DNA of 64,000 bases from Earliella scabrosa (lineage: Eukaryota > Basidiomycota > Agaricomycetes > Polyporales > Polyporaceae): positions 1,736,001 through 1,800,000 of the forward strand of contig JABYQQ010000002.1 in the NCBI GenBank assembly GCA_022605405.1. Reading direction: 5' to 3'. The translations under genes and the position numbers were made by a program. The notes beneath the pieces were generated by a model that was not told the origin of the DNA, did not search any database, and saw only the letters and a list, made by a program, of their open reading frames with translations. The stretch's first letter is position 1. Each line of letters opens with the position of its first letter. This document shows, in pieces, positions 11,544 to 24,087 of this stretch.

Positions 11544-13407
11544 ATGTCCGCACACCACGACGTCCTCGGCGCTGTCATCCTCGCCCGCAACGGCGACCGC
11601 ACTGAGTGCTACCAGCACCCCGTCTCCCAGAAGTCGAGCTTCACCCAGAGCACGCCTCTCGGCGAGGTGCGTCGTCCGTGCCGCCCACTCGGAGTCGTGA
11701 TAAGATGAGGACTCATTCATTCTACCTGATTACGGCAGGTCCAAGCCTACCAGCTCGGGCAGTACCTCCGGAACCTGTACCTGAACCCAGACTCGCCCTC
11801 GTACATCCGCGGCATCCACTCCGACCTCGTCGACCTCAAGGAGGTCGCCGTCCGCGTCAAGGTCGGCGGTGAGGGCGCTGCGGTGTTTGACTCTGCGACC
11901 GCGCTCCTCCAGGGTCTCTTCCCGCCGAACCCGAACCACAGGATCACGCTCGCGAACGAAACCACGATTGTGGCGCCCCTCAACGGTTATCAGTACATCC
12001 CCGTCGAGACCGTCGAGCCCAGCAACGACCGCTCGCTCGAGCCCTGGACTGACTGCCCGGTACGTATCATTTCCTTGTCATTCTCTCGACGACGAGTGAT
12101 TGAGTATTGTACTCGAATGCAGGCCTTCCAGAGGCACGCCCAGAAGGTCCACAGCTCGTCCGAGTTCCAGGCGGTCGCGAAGCAGGCACAGCCGTTCTTC
12201 CACGCACTCAAGGACTTTGCCTTCGGAAGGGAGCTCTCTCTTGAGAATGCCGTCAGTGCCCTCCTGTCATATCAGCTCATGGCATAGCAACTAATCGAGT
12301 ATTGCCTCATGACAACCATATAGTACAACGTAAGTTCACTACCACATCAGCTCGGAGATCAACTGAATGTCTCCTTTTGATCAGGTCTGGGATTTCGTCT
12401 CGTCCTCCCTCGTCCACAACAGGACATATGCGCACCGTCTGCCCCCCACCTTCATTGAGCAGGCGCGTGGCTTCGCCAACTACCGCGAAAACGCCATCTA
12501 CTCTGACTCTGCCATGGGCGGCATTGGAAACAGTACGCGTCTGCTTCTTCGCTGCTCTAGTTCTGTCATTGACTCTGGTTCAAGTTGCGAGCCGCACGGC
12601 GCTCAGCTCAATCTTGAAGGCGCTCCAGCGCATTTCCTTCAACGGCGACCAGCTCCAGCTGATGGTCATCGAGACGACGTACCAGCCGTTCATCTCGTTC
12701 TTCCACCAGGCCGATGTTATCAAGTCCCACCCGGAGCTCCAAACCATCCGTAAGTTCTTTCAACTGGTATGCACCGCCACCCTGTGTGCTAATCGTCACA
12801 CGATCTCTTCTTCCATACACCTCTCATTCACGCCCATGCCACCATACCGTCCGTGATTGACTCACGCGCCCGTCTCTCACCCACGCCAGCCGACTTCGGT
12901 TCCGCGTTGGCCATCGAGCTGCGCCGCGCGCCCCCACCGGACCAGCGCGACTTCCTCCGCTTCAAGTTCCGGAACGGCACGAACGAGGACTTCCGCACGA
13001 TCCACGTCTTCAAGCACCGCGAGGACATCCCGCTCACCGAGTTCATCTACCGCCTCGAGAACTCGGTCATCAACAGCAACAGCGAGTGGGCGCAGGCGTG
13101 CAGCGCCTCCTCGGCCGACTTCGTGGACGCCGCGCGGAGCACGCTCGGCCTCCCCGAGGGCGCGACGACGGGCAACACCCTCGTCGACGCCTCGATCGGC
13201 GTGTTCTTTGCCCTGATGATGGTGCTCTTCGTGTTCTTTGGCGCGAAGGCGATCCGCCGCAGGCGGTCTGTCCGTCTTGCTGGCCCCGAGGTGCGTGTCC
13301 TTCCGCTCCCAAGCTGAACCCAGTCTCACGGGGTGCGCGATCATCAGGAGAACCTCTCCGCCGTCCCCGCGGAGATCGTCATCCAGAAGGCTCCCGTCCG
13401 CTACTGA
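11544..13407 (+). CDS. Histidine-acid-phosphatase-like (phosphoglycerate-mutase fold) membrane-anchored protein
   Basis: Eight exons join in frame: 11544-11666, 11739-12059, 12123-12251, 12324-12329, 12385-12532, 12585-12749, 12890-13290 and 13348-13407, giving about 450 residues. The fold is suggested by the N-terminal motif AVILARNGDR at the place of the histidine acid phosphatase RHGxR motif, and by the overall pattern (APLNGYQYIPVETVEPSNDRS; HRLPPTFIEQARGFANYREN; QLMVIETTYQPFISFF). A single C-terminal membrane helix (VFFALMMVLFVFFGA) is followed by KAIRRRRS. The catalytic His of RHG is Asn here, and no HD/HAE motif is evident in the C-terminal half, so activity is doubtful. Exon 4 is only 6 nt (TACAAC). 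The gene converges on ceramidase A with about 295 bp between stops. Its 3' end is duplicated in units B and C. Confidence 0.8.
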
Positions 13408-13702
13408 GCGCTGAGCGCCGAGCTTGGGGTCTGAACAACACACGCATGGACTTCCTCTCTGGTGGCTGACTTGACTGGACTGTGGTTTCGGCAATTTGTA
13501 CGATGGCTCGCATGGCTTGTATCACTATCGGTCGGGACGCCCGACTTGTATATATCCCCCTTTCCCCTCACTACGATACCAGCACGGCCATGCGGATGCA
13601 AGAAAAACAGCACGGGTGTGCCCCAAAAGTTCATTGTCCAAGTCGTACAAGCTCCGAAAACAGATGAGGTGGTATACAGTACAGGTAACAAGACGGACGT
13701 GC
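13408..13702. other. Convergent 3' intergenic region (copy A)
   Basis: Short spacer between the phosphatase-like and ceramidase stops; it presumably holds both 3' ends. It is repeated downstream of the phosphatase fragments in units B and C with a few base changes and a 3-bp length difference near 13,450. Confidence 0.5.
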
Positions 13703-16700
13703 TCATGCAGCGATCGTGAAGTTCGAAGAGTGGGCCACAAACGGCGTGATGCTCCCGATGAACGGCTTGTGGTCGCCAAAGTACGTGAGGCGGTACGTGC
13801 CCGCTGCAGCGCGCGCGGGGTCAGTCTCAGGTGGCGAATGCGCAGGGGTTGTGAGACTTACAGGGCGTGCCGTTCTCGACGATCCAGGTGATGTTGACGC
13901 TGCTCGTGCCGGCGATCTGTGTGCGGGAGCGGTGAGCGAGGAGGTCTGGGAGATGCAGAACGGCCCACGCACGGTGCTCTCCCGCTTCCACTGGAATGTC
14001 GTCGACGGGTGCGAGTCGGACCGCACGGGCTTCCACTGGCCGCCGGCGAACTGGTCGACGGTGAGGAACGTCTGTTCGAGGCGGAGGTTGTTCTACAGAT
14101 CGCGTCAGTAGGGGGCCCTAACTCCTTCCGTCTCTCCCGCTCACCCTTGGGTTCGCACTGAGAACCGACGGCGTCAGCATCAAGGGTCGTGTGCCCAGCG
14201 CAGTGCACTCACCCGATGAACGTCGCGATGACAGCCTCGCCAGCCCTGTACGGGGAAGACGTGCGGACGTCCGTGATGATGTCACCGAAGCTCTTGCCAA
14301 TGCCCGGAGCGTCGAAGACCACGCCGGTCTGCAGAGCCGTCAACGTGCTGTCACGGAGCATCGGGGGAGGACTCACCTGGAGTGAGATCGCCTTGCCCGT
14401 CTGGTCGGCCGGTGCAGGGTCGGACTCGGGCTTGCCAGTCGCGTTGTCAGCGAGGAGGGAGACGAGGCTCGTGTACTTGTCCTGTCGATGGGGCATGTTC
14501 GTTAGCAGTAGTACCTCGAACGAAGAGGCTGACGTACGATGTAGGACTCGAGCGTGTCTGCGTACCAGGAATATCAGTATATCAATCCCAGACTCACAGC
14601 AAAGACGACGCACAGGGCCCGAAGATCGTCGACGCGCCCTCATAACGCTGGATCGAGTACTCCTCCCGCGTCGTCACATAGTGCGCATACGTGTTCGCGG
14701 GGCCCGCGATGACGACGTACGCGTCGTCGCCCAAAACACCCTCCGAGATGAGCCGCGCGCGGACCGCGTCGCGCAGACGGCGGCCCGCCATCGTCGTCAT
14801 CTCGCCGGGGATGATCAGCATCACAAAGTTGCCGACGCGCAGGATCTGGATGTCGACCGTGCTCGGGGCCCACTCGTACGGGAAGTGTGCGTAGCCCTGT
14901 GCCGGCAGTGAGCGTCAGAAGCGCCGACCAAGAACGCGGACTGACGGTGTTCAGCAGGATGGGCTTGGGAGCCTGGCAGTCGATCTGCTCCTGCGGCGGC
15001 AGAGGCGTGACGGCGCCCTTGACGATCTCCCAGAACGGGTTCCTGTGAGACTGTCAGCCAGAGGCGATTGGCGACAGGGACGTGTACTCACTGAGGAGTG
15101 GACGTGTTGTCGCCCTGGATGAAATCTAACGCTCCCGGACCATCGCTACACGCTCGTCAGAGCAAGATCGCCAGCGACCCAGCGAGACACCTACGTGGTG
15201 CCACCAGCAAACGAGTAACCCATCGCGGGCGGGCAGGTGCGCGCGGTCGTGCCATCGGGAAGCTTGAATTCGCGGAACGACCTGTCGCGGCATCAGTGCT
15301 CAAGCTGGAAACGGAGCAACAGACTACGACGTACATGTTCATGTAGGTGTGCACATACTTGACCGCGCCGCTGACTGCGGGCAGGGTCTGACTCATGATT
15401 GTCTTCGCGCCGTCGACCTGGCGCTGCGCGATGATCCTGTTCGACTCAAAGTCCGAAATCTGGAACCCAGGGCCGCGGCCGTGGCAGTCCTGAGTCTTGT
15501 TCCCGCACGTCGAGTGCTCAAACTCGCACAGCTGGCCGTCCCACGGCTCGCCAGGGCTTTCGCAGTATGCGCCAAGCCTTCAAATGACGTCAGCATCGCG
15601 CTCGACAGGGATGGACGCAGTGCCTACGTGTTCGGGCTAGTGTCTCCGACGTTGGCTGTGGGATAGAAACCTCAGCACGGAGACCGTTGTGAGACACGAG
15701 GTACATACACTGAGTGAAGCCGGCGACGAACGTCGTGTTGCCGGGCATTGCGTCGGGCTCGACCATCGCTTCGTAGAGGTACGCAGCCATGCCCTTGTTA
15801 TCGCTGCTGACCAGCGTGTTGTTCTGCGTGACGTTAGATGATACCTAACATATTCCCAGAGCCGAACACACCTCGTAAATACTCGTGCCGTGGACCGGGT
15901 AGAAGCTGAGGAAGCCCCTCGCGTTCCCGCTCTGGTCGTCGAACCGGAGGAGCGTCATGTCCTTGTCTTGGTCATGCTCATAGTGGGCACGCTCGGCGGC
16001 CGGGTTCGCAAGATACGCGAACGGAGAACGGTTGATGTTCCCGTCCAATACCGTCGTGTTGCCGACACTGAGCTTGCCTGGCGCAAGGCTGTTGTGTGCG
16101 CGTTGGACCGCGAGGACTGTACCGGCGACGATCGCATCTGCGCTCTGCTTGACGTACCCGAGCGCAGTAATCTGCGGGAGAAGGTTCTCAAGGTACCCGC
16201 CGACCCCGCTGTGCTGGTGCGTCGAGACGAGCGCGATATTGTCGTTGTTGTATAGGTCGGGGAACTGCGAGGAGAGGGCCTTGACGATCGAGCGGCGGAT
16301 ACCGGTGTCGCCCATGGCGATGTCTAGCAGGAGCGTGAATCTTTGCCGGAGTGGACAGGATAGAGAATGGACGTACCTGCATTGATGAAGACAACGCGGT
16401 TTGATGGGTTCGAAGGGTCCGCGATGATCCACGCACGGCTGCGTTGCCGCATATGCAATCCTGTGTCGACCTGGGCGAGGCTGGCGTATCCCTAGATACG
16501 TGAAGGATCAGCATACGATCCAGATCAAGAGGAGGCGGAGCTCAAAAGAGGTCCGCAGGGCGAGAGATTGGAACGCATTCAAATAGGTACCGAACTTAGC
16601 ATTGAATGACAATGCCCGTGTACGTGAACAAGCTCATGTCACCAGTGCACTGCTCTGACTGTCATCGCGGCCTACAGCGCGAGCTCTATAATGAGATCAA

Positions 16701-17506
16701 GAGCTATCCAATGGGCGCGTATACGGTTTGATGACCGGGAGTAGCGCGAGACACGGGGATAGAGTGGTGCTTAGCAAGCATACATCGGACTCTGCCTGTA
16801 CTCACTTCGCCAAGTCCAGATGCGCCTCATCATGCATATGGGTGACAAGGAAATCCTCCGACGCGCCATGACTAGCGTTTTAGACGGTACTTATTCGGGC
16901 ATATACAGATCAATATCAGACATAGCACGTTTAGAATTCAAACATTTGTGTCCTGTCGTCCATGAGCACGGCGAGCATACGAGAATATGAGACGAGAGAA
17001 AAGGCAGCGAGAGGAAGATGACCCGGGATGACCGAGGCAGGATGGGTCGCGTCCAGGGGCGGAACGCACCGGATGATCGCATTGCGGACGCGCCGGAGCA
17101 AGAGACTCGGACATGGGAGTTATGCTCTAGTTCCCGACGAGCTCAAGCATCGTTGGGCAGCGTTGGGCACGGGCCGCACGGCGATAGACACGGTCGAGGG
17201 CAGCGAAGACAAGAACTCACCATCATATTCGTCTCCACGACCGGACTTGGGCACAATACTATCCTCAGCATACATGCAAAGATAGCGCAGGCGTAGAATA
17301 ACTACCCAGTGACGTCCCCGATGCCTACATACGCGTCGTTTCGTCCACGTCGAGCTCCATGACCTCTCAGATGATGGATACGCACCGAGACCGAGCAAGT
17401 ACTGCGCAGCGACTCCCTGAACTCCCGGTTGCGCTCCATTGAGGAAGACGGTGGCGGTCGTGAGGTATGCGGTCAAGCAGAGGAGGGCATGGTGAGGGAG
17501 CTGCAT
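13703..17506 (-). CDS. Neutral/alkaline ceramidase, copy A
   Basis: Neutral ceramidases are secreted or ER/Golgi lumenal Zn-dependent amidases that split ceramide into sphingosine and a fatty acid. The gene starts at 17506 with a signal peptide (MQLPHHALLCLTAYLTTATV). Exon 1 (17386-17506) is followed by two tiny exons of 19 nt (17306-17324) and 25 nt (17221-17245), which together encode IGDVTGPVVETNMM. A 726-nt intron follows, then exon 4 (16377-16494, GYASLAQVDTGLHMRQRSRA). Further exons carry DIAMGDTGIRRSIV, the zinc-site segment STHQHSGVGGYL (about 16,200) and the catalytic hexapeptide GDTSPN (15,630-15,647; GDVSPN in human). Later parts include LRVGNFVMLIIPGEMTTMAGRRL and a C-terminal immunoglobulin-like domain ending HSSNFTIAA. 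The product is roughly 700 residues, the normal family length. No stop or frameshift was noticed. Confidence 0.88.
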
Positions 17507-17585
17507 GATGGACCGCCCGAGTCCCCAGAGGTCGTCGGGGAGAGATGCGGGGTCGACGAGGTACATGGGCACGACGAGGCCGGGG

Positions 17586-17592
17586 TATATAT
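17586..17592 (-). promoter_or_regulatory. TATA box of ceramidase A
   Basis: On the minus strand the sequence reads CATATATACCCC, about 80 bp upstream of the ceramidase ATG at 17506. Position and sequence fit a core promoter. The same site is kept in copy B. Confidence 0.5.
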
Positions 17593-19888
17593 GGGCGGTG
17601 GAGAGACGGCAATCGGTGATGAGGTCACCATGCGGTCGATATGTATGCTTGCTATCACGGGAACCAAATCCAGGTCCTGAGGCACTTGAGCGGTCCAAGG
17701 GCAAATCGAGAGGAAGACGAGGAGAGGGAGCGATCGGAGATCTGCGGCGCGCGATGCGCTTCGCGGGCGCCCAGAGGACGCTGACGTCTGCACTGTGCAG
17801 GACGTCGCTCGAGCGAAGCTCGAGCCTCCTTGCAGCCGTCGCTGTCGCTGCCCACGCTCGGCGTTGCGAGCTCTGCTATCATATCGCGAGTGGCAGGCTG
17901 CCTGCGATCGCCCGCCTGCTCGCTCTCTGGCTGCTCTCGGTGGTGCTCCTCGCGAGGTGCGTGCATCGCTTCGATTACGCGCATACAGGCTCCTCCAAGC
18001 TAGCTACACGTTCCATCGCGCACGCTCCGCATCTCCTCTGCCGCCTCGCCTCGGACACTTCCCGCAGTGCTTCCCATGCAAAACCACCGACAGGCCTCAG
18101 CCCGCCCTCGCCCTCTCCCCCGCGCCTCTGCATCCGCCGCACGCAGGCCGTTCCCGTCCTCAACACCTATCGCTATGGGCCGTATGTACGCATCTACCCC
18201 GTGCGGTGAGTCGACTATCTGCATCCCGGCTTGCTTCCTGCTCACAACACGCGCCGTAGCTGTCCGTCCTGCGCCTCCGCCCACACGCGCTCGCATACAA
18301 CGGTCTCCTGCGCGATCAAGACCGATCAGCGTCCCGTCGCGGCTCTCACAGACGTGCTCGGAACTACTCACCAGCACTCACTGGCCGTCCTCGACGGGAC
18401 GGATCCGTGCACAGCTCGGGAGCTCGTCTCTTCAGTAGAACGGTATGCCGGCCGCGCTGTCCCATCATCAGTGAGTAATCCGCGGCGCGTATCGCAGTCG
18501 CACGGGACACTCACGTTCTCTCTTCCGCCTTCACTGCACACAGCACGGACAGCGCCCCGGCAGCGAGCGAAGCACAATGACGCCGGAGGCATCAACAGTC
18601 GGCGAAACCGAGCAGGAAAACATTAGTGCGACGAACGAGTGGGCGGGGGAAGACAGGGCGGCACCAAACGCGCTGAGCAACGCTTATATACTCTCAGCGT
18701 GTCTCCGCACGCACGGGCCACCCCGCTTCGCCCCCCGCCCGCAATAGTCGACTCCTAGCCGACCCCGCGCCCGCCCCGCTCTCCAATATCGCGCTCCGCA
18801 CCGTGCGCGTCCCGCCTCGCTTCCCGTCTTGGTGCGTTTCAGACATGCACGTAATACGCACGACTAACCCTGCTCCCAATCCACAGCCGCCGTCCCGTCC
18901 GACTCCCGCCTTTCCTCGCGCCGTCGTGCGGGACGTCGTCGCTCAAGCTCACCCAGTTCTCAGCTGCACCACGCGCGCACGACCGGGTTCGAGGCGAGAC
19001 GTGTGCGCAAGTGCAGGCCCTGTCCGGGACGGCTGCGCATGTCGATGCGCGCACGAATATGGCGCACTCGGGAGCGTCCCCGGACCCCATCCCACTCGGG
19101 TCCCGTCGCCCGACGCTTCGCATCCGGGATTGCGCCGTGCGGGACTCGAGAGCTCACGCCCGCGTCGCGACGCTAACAGCTCGAGTCGAGATCACCTCGC
19201 AGACCGTAGACGCGTGCGCACAAGACGACGGCAACATCGAGCGCGCCCTCGGATCCTGCGCAAGGTTCAAGCGCAATACATGTTGCATGTCGAACGGATC
19301 GGTCCGAACGTCGCGCGTCGACGCTGCTAGGCTTCCGGCTGCACCAACCGGGCGGTCCGAGCGGGAGCTGTCCGTCAGCATCGGACTCGCAGTCCACGCT
19401 CAGCACTCAGCACTCAGTACTCAGCTTTGGCCATCGACGGAGTTCCTGGCAGTAGCTGCTGGGAAGCAAGCTCAAGTCCGACTGCCCGCAGAGTCTCAGC
19501 GTGCGCCCCGGCGAGGCCATCCTCTACGATCGTCCGGGACCTGGACGTCCATCTCAATCCCGAACCCGGTCCCCGACTCTCGCGAGTGGCAGACGGAAGC
19601 GCAAAGACGTCATCGTCCGTGCCGTTCAACTCGTCCTCGTCGTCTGCAGTTTGACATCATCAAGAGCTACGTATACGACGCTCCGCACTGCGGACTTTCT
19701 GGGCCTTTCAATATCAGTATGTACCACCGTCGCACGCGCTCCGTCCGGGCACCGAAACGAATCTGATCCTCCTTGATATTATCATGGACCCGGGCCCGGC
19801 CGATGCGATTGCAATCCGCATGCGGACAGCTCGGAGACGGCGGCACACATCTAGTGCCACGCCGATATGTATGCGCATGCGCATCTCG
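17593..19888. other. Upstream flank of ceramidase A, no supportable gene
   Basis: A GC-rich region with several open frames on both strands that are rich in Arg, Ser and Pro and show no family motif. A second TATA-like string (ttatatactc, about 18,687) faces right, so an unrecognised plus-strand transcript from about 18.7 kb is possible. The whole flank is repeated in unit B with no difference noticed. Confidence 0.4.
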
Positions 19889-22800
19889 GCGCGCTGCGCT
19901 GCGCCGCTGGCCGTTCAGCCTCTATTCGCCCCACGTCGAGTTCAGCAGCCGCACGCGAGTTCGACGGCCGTGCTGCCAGTGGCTGGGAGTCCGAGACGAT
20001 TGCGCCCGCCGCCCGCCCCGCACGCTGAGACGCCTCTCGCATCTCCGAGTCGAGAGGTGACAACATACACGTCCACGGTCCGGGAGCCCGAGACGTTGAG
20101 CACACGCGCACAGCTGCACGCGTGCGGTGCGAATGCGGGGTCACGCCGGACGGCGGGTTATGTACCCTAGCACGCGAGCTTCGTCTCGAGAGTCTCGAGG
20201 GGAAGTCGGAGTCCCAAGTACTCGTCGTCCCGCGCAGGGCTCCCGTCGTGTTGCGTCTCCCGGCGGAGATCCGCTCATCCGGCGACGGCGTACGCGCGCT
20301 GAGAATCATGCCCGCGGCCTGTGGACGTGCAGCGTCGGGAAGCAGGAGAGGTGGCGGCGCTGTACATCCAGACCAAGGCCGGGAGTTGGACGCTGAGCTC
20401 GGGATGCTCGTTGCCACTGCCAGCGCCGCGGTGCGCCCATTGCTCGCTCCCACCTGCAGGTGCTCCGAGTCCTCGTGTTGGACAATGGAGACTGGGGTCC
20501 GGCGCGCACCCTCCCGCCTCCCGACTCGGACTCCCGACGGTGCGCAATCAGTCCAACAGCGTGGGCGTCGTCTACCCCGGGTCTGGCACTGGGCAGAAGC
20601 AGAGCTTCCACGCTCGTGCGCAGACATGCGCATGCGCATGCGCATGCGACCACTGCCGTCCATCCATCCGCTGTCGCAGCGTTCGTCCCCGCTGTCAATG
20701 TCATGCTGGATTGAGGCTCGAGCCGACGAACAACTGCTGATTCATGCAGTCTCGGACCGCCCTTTGCACGGGCCCGGGAGCGGCGGAGGTTATGCATGTG
20801 CGCATTCTGAGATTCCGGGATACGGCTCTCGAGCGCACTGCTCAGCATTGTCAGTGTCAGTTGGCCGCTCGGGACCGCTCGTGTTCTCGTTTTGCGCTGC
20901 AATGATTGCGCGCGAGAACTGAAGACCGTCGACTCCAGAGCGGTCCATCGCACCGGCCAGAGTTGTGACAGTCGTACGGTGCGGTATGTCTCGCGCCTCT
21001 GCTCCTAGAACTGCACCGGACGCGCGTCCTGGGTTGTTGTAAGTTGTGCGGTGTCGTGTGTGTACGCCGGAGAGCACGGCACACAGCGCATTCGACGCGG
21101 TTCACGAGGACCGTCTTCGACTCGGATTGGAACTGGCACGATGGCAATGGAGCTGGGCTGCATGCGGCTTGTGGTGCGATTCCAGAGAGGGTGCGTCCGT
21201 CCGGCGGGGTAGTATTAAAATTGCTTTGTGCAACTTGCGCATCTCCGATACAGACAGTGCGCTCCCGGGCCACTTAGCGGTTGCTATTACCCTTCCGCAT
21301 CCGAGCTGCGTGAGCCTGAATCCTGCCGCACGACGGTCCGGTTGCGGCTTGTCTGCGCCGGCCGGGTTTGACATGCGTTAGCTAGCAGGAAATGAAGACC
21401 TGCGTGCACAACAGAGCGCATGCTGCAGGGTGTTCAGAATGGTGTCCGCTCGTCTGTCTAGTCCCGGCGCTCAGACGACCTCTTGCAGCATCGTATTCGA
21501 GTCCCGAGCATCCACACGCCACTTCCTTCTGCTCCTCCCCGCACTGCTCGTCATGCTCCCGTGCGACCGCGGTGGACGCCTCAGGCTCTTGCCCTTGCCC
21601 TGACAATGACACACATTGCAGTAGTCCGTTCCAGGATGCTCCGGTTCATCCCGCGCCCATCAATCTCAGCCGAATCCCAATAGCTCAGCCAGCTTCACGC
21701 GACCGCTCACGGCTGTCTGAGCGGTTTGGGAGGCAAGCGTGTTTATCACACCGGCTATCCTAGAGACTCACCGTCATTTCTCCCTGCAGCACCGAATCTG
21801 GACTCGGACCATCGCGCGCCGGCGATGGGACATGCCGTCAGGTCGGCCTGCACCACGTACGTCCACCGGTTGAGGACCTCTGCAGCGCGAAGATTAACTG
21901 GCTGGCCAGCGGACACAACACGGAACACTCATCCAGCTCGTCGTTCTCAACACGCGCCCGTTGGATGCATCCCGTCTCCGACGGTGCTCATGCGCAGACG
22001 ACGACACATCCAGAACATCCCGCTCCCGATGATGAGCACGGGGCGTTCACCGCACATCTTCGCATGCTCATCTGTGAAGGTCTCCGCTTCGCCTGTCGCA
22101 GCCGCAGCCGGGGCGTGGCCGCTCGGGACGGGCCGCCGACGGCTCATATTCTCGTTTGCGTTGCAGCGAGTGCCAGCCGCGAGACGGAAAACCGCCGTAT
22201 GGCGGTCTGTCTCGGAGTGTCGCTCCTTGTGCGCGGCGGTGCATCGTGGTGCTCAACCGCACCAGACGAGCGCCTTAGGGTCTTGCGCGGTGTCGTGTGC
22301 GTCCGCCGGGCACGGCAGACACCCCGTTCGACGCGGTTTGTTCTCCCGGACAGCTTGCATACGTCACGGTCCCGACGGAATCCCATGCGGGTCATGGCTT
22401 TGAGCGACTTGGGAATCTCCACAGACAGCGCGCTCCGGTCGCTATTCCCCTCCCGCATGCATGAGTTTGACTGCTGCTGCGTGACGGTCCGGTTGCAGCT
22501 TGTCCGCGGTTGGGTTCTGGACAGCGGCGGGATGCACATGATGGTGTCCGCTCGCCTGTCCAGTCCCGCGTTCGCCGGCCAGGCCAGATCCAGACGTACT
22601 ACGGTCCCGAGCCTCTGCAGCGCCCACTGCTTGCTTGCATGTCACTCGCACTGCTCGTCATGTTTACGTGTGACTTGAATGGCGCGATACGCTCTTGCCC
22701 TCTCGTCTGCGTATCACATTCATGGAGAAAGTCCGTCCCCGGCACCCACGGAGGCTCCCATTCGTCCCGGGCCCAGAATAATGCCATGATGGTCCAATTG

Positions 22801-24050
22801 TTTCTCATTCCGCCCAATCCCACCCAGGCAGCTTTCCGCGACTGTTCGCTGTGACGGAAATGTCCGGAGCCATAGAGGTGGCTGTCTCGGGTATGTGTGT
22901 TAATCACACCGGCTATCTCGGAGACTCGTCTCATTTCGTGGTTACAGCACGTACTCTTGGCAATCCCACCGTTAAGCGGGTCTACTAGTACTGCAGTTGC
23001 GTCGTCGCTTGACCTCACTGCCGGGTCCGGACTCCGGCAGCGGGAAGATCAAGGCTTGTCAGCGGACATGATACCGTCTCTTGTGCAGTCGTGGCTTCCT
23101 GCGTGCACCTGTTGGACGGATCCTGCGTCCGATCCAAGTGCACGTGCGCAGACGACCAGGAAACGTCCGAGGATCCCAATCGCGCACCTCCCAATGACGA
23201 AAACGAGAATGACATGCTCACCGGACATCCCCGCGCGAGTGCACGGGCGCGAATCGGGTCTCGAATGTTGGTGAAGGTCTCCGCTTCGCCCGTCCCACCC
23301 ATAGCCGGGGCGCAGACTCGTTTGGTGCCCTGCAAGTCGCGCATGCTCGAAGTCGAGCTGTGCATTATTCCAGCTTCTGCGGCCGTGTCTGTGCTTGCTT
23401 CATGCCAAGGACGATCTGGGGTTTGGATGCGGATTGCCGATGCGAGTCTGGGATCGCTGCCCATTGCCCTGGCCCTGCGCTTGAGTGCCGCGGTGCAATT
23501 TCTGCGGCTACAAGCGACTTGAAGCGACTCCATGAGCCGATGTACACAACGCGGTTCCGGAGAAGTGGAAAGGCTGTCCGTCAGGCTTCCGGCAAGTTCT
23601 CCGCATCAGTCATTATTGCTCACCCGTCCTCCGTATGTCCGCATCTCCCAATTTCATTTGCTATCCTCTTCAAGGAGCGTCTTGTACGAGCAGCACAGCC
23701 CCGTGGCGATATGCAGAGCTGAGAGGAGAGAGAGACAACTTTCGCGCTTGCATAGGCGCCTGTGGCTGGACTGTCAGATTGCTTCGAAGGCTGCTCGCTC
23801 TTGCACGGATTCCTGTTCATGGTTCTCATTGCAGCTTGTTTGCGGAACTCTGGAGCCGGGTGCAAGAACTGAGCAAGTCTGAGCCTTGCGCGAGGCAGCT
23901 CTGTGCTGAACCATACTTACCAGGCTGTTTGCTCAGCTCCGTACTCAAGTATGCACGGCCGTACTCAACTATACTCCCTCAGAGTGCTGTACTCAACTAT
24001 GCCTCCTGAAAGTGCCCTAAGGTAAATGATCGATCCGGGAGATCTTGCTC
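19889..24050. repeat. Spacer A: degenerate repeats of about 1.1-1.2 kb, non-coding
   Basis: No gene is seen. Recurring landmarks show diverged tandem units. Examples are gcggtgtcgtgtg at about 21,047 and 22,299; accggctatc followed by gagactc at about 21,753 and 22,910; acagacagtgcgctcc or acagacagcgcgctcc at about 21,250 and 22,420; and tgcatcccgtctccgac near 21,966. The same landmarks recur at 32.3-33.6 kb and 57.7-58.2 kb. A (CATGCG)n run lies at about 20,625-20,650. The right end (gcctcctgaaagtgcccta) matches the end of spacer B at about 59,300. Confidence 0.65.
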
Positions 24051-24087
24051 GTCTGCTCACCTCGCCTGCTGTAGCCGCGCACCGCCC

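Noticed and set aside
17505..18209. 234-codon plus-strand frame opposite the ceramidase start
   Set aside because: It overlaps the ceramidase first exon and promoter and its composition is Arg/Ser/Pro-rich. The duplicate frame in unit B is identical only because the DNA is.
19011..19766. 251-codon plus-strand frame (copy at 30,234-30,989)
   Set aside because: No motif, many Arg/Ser residues, not extended by convincing splicing. The end segment FDIIKSYVYDAPHCGLSG looked coding-like but could not be linked to a gene.
19851..20663. 270-codon minus-strand frame in spacer A
   Set aside because: The homologous spacer in unit B breaks the frame with indels, so it is not under coding constraint.
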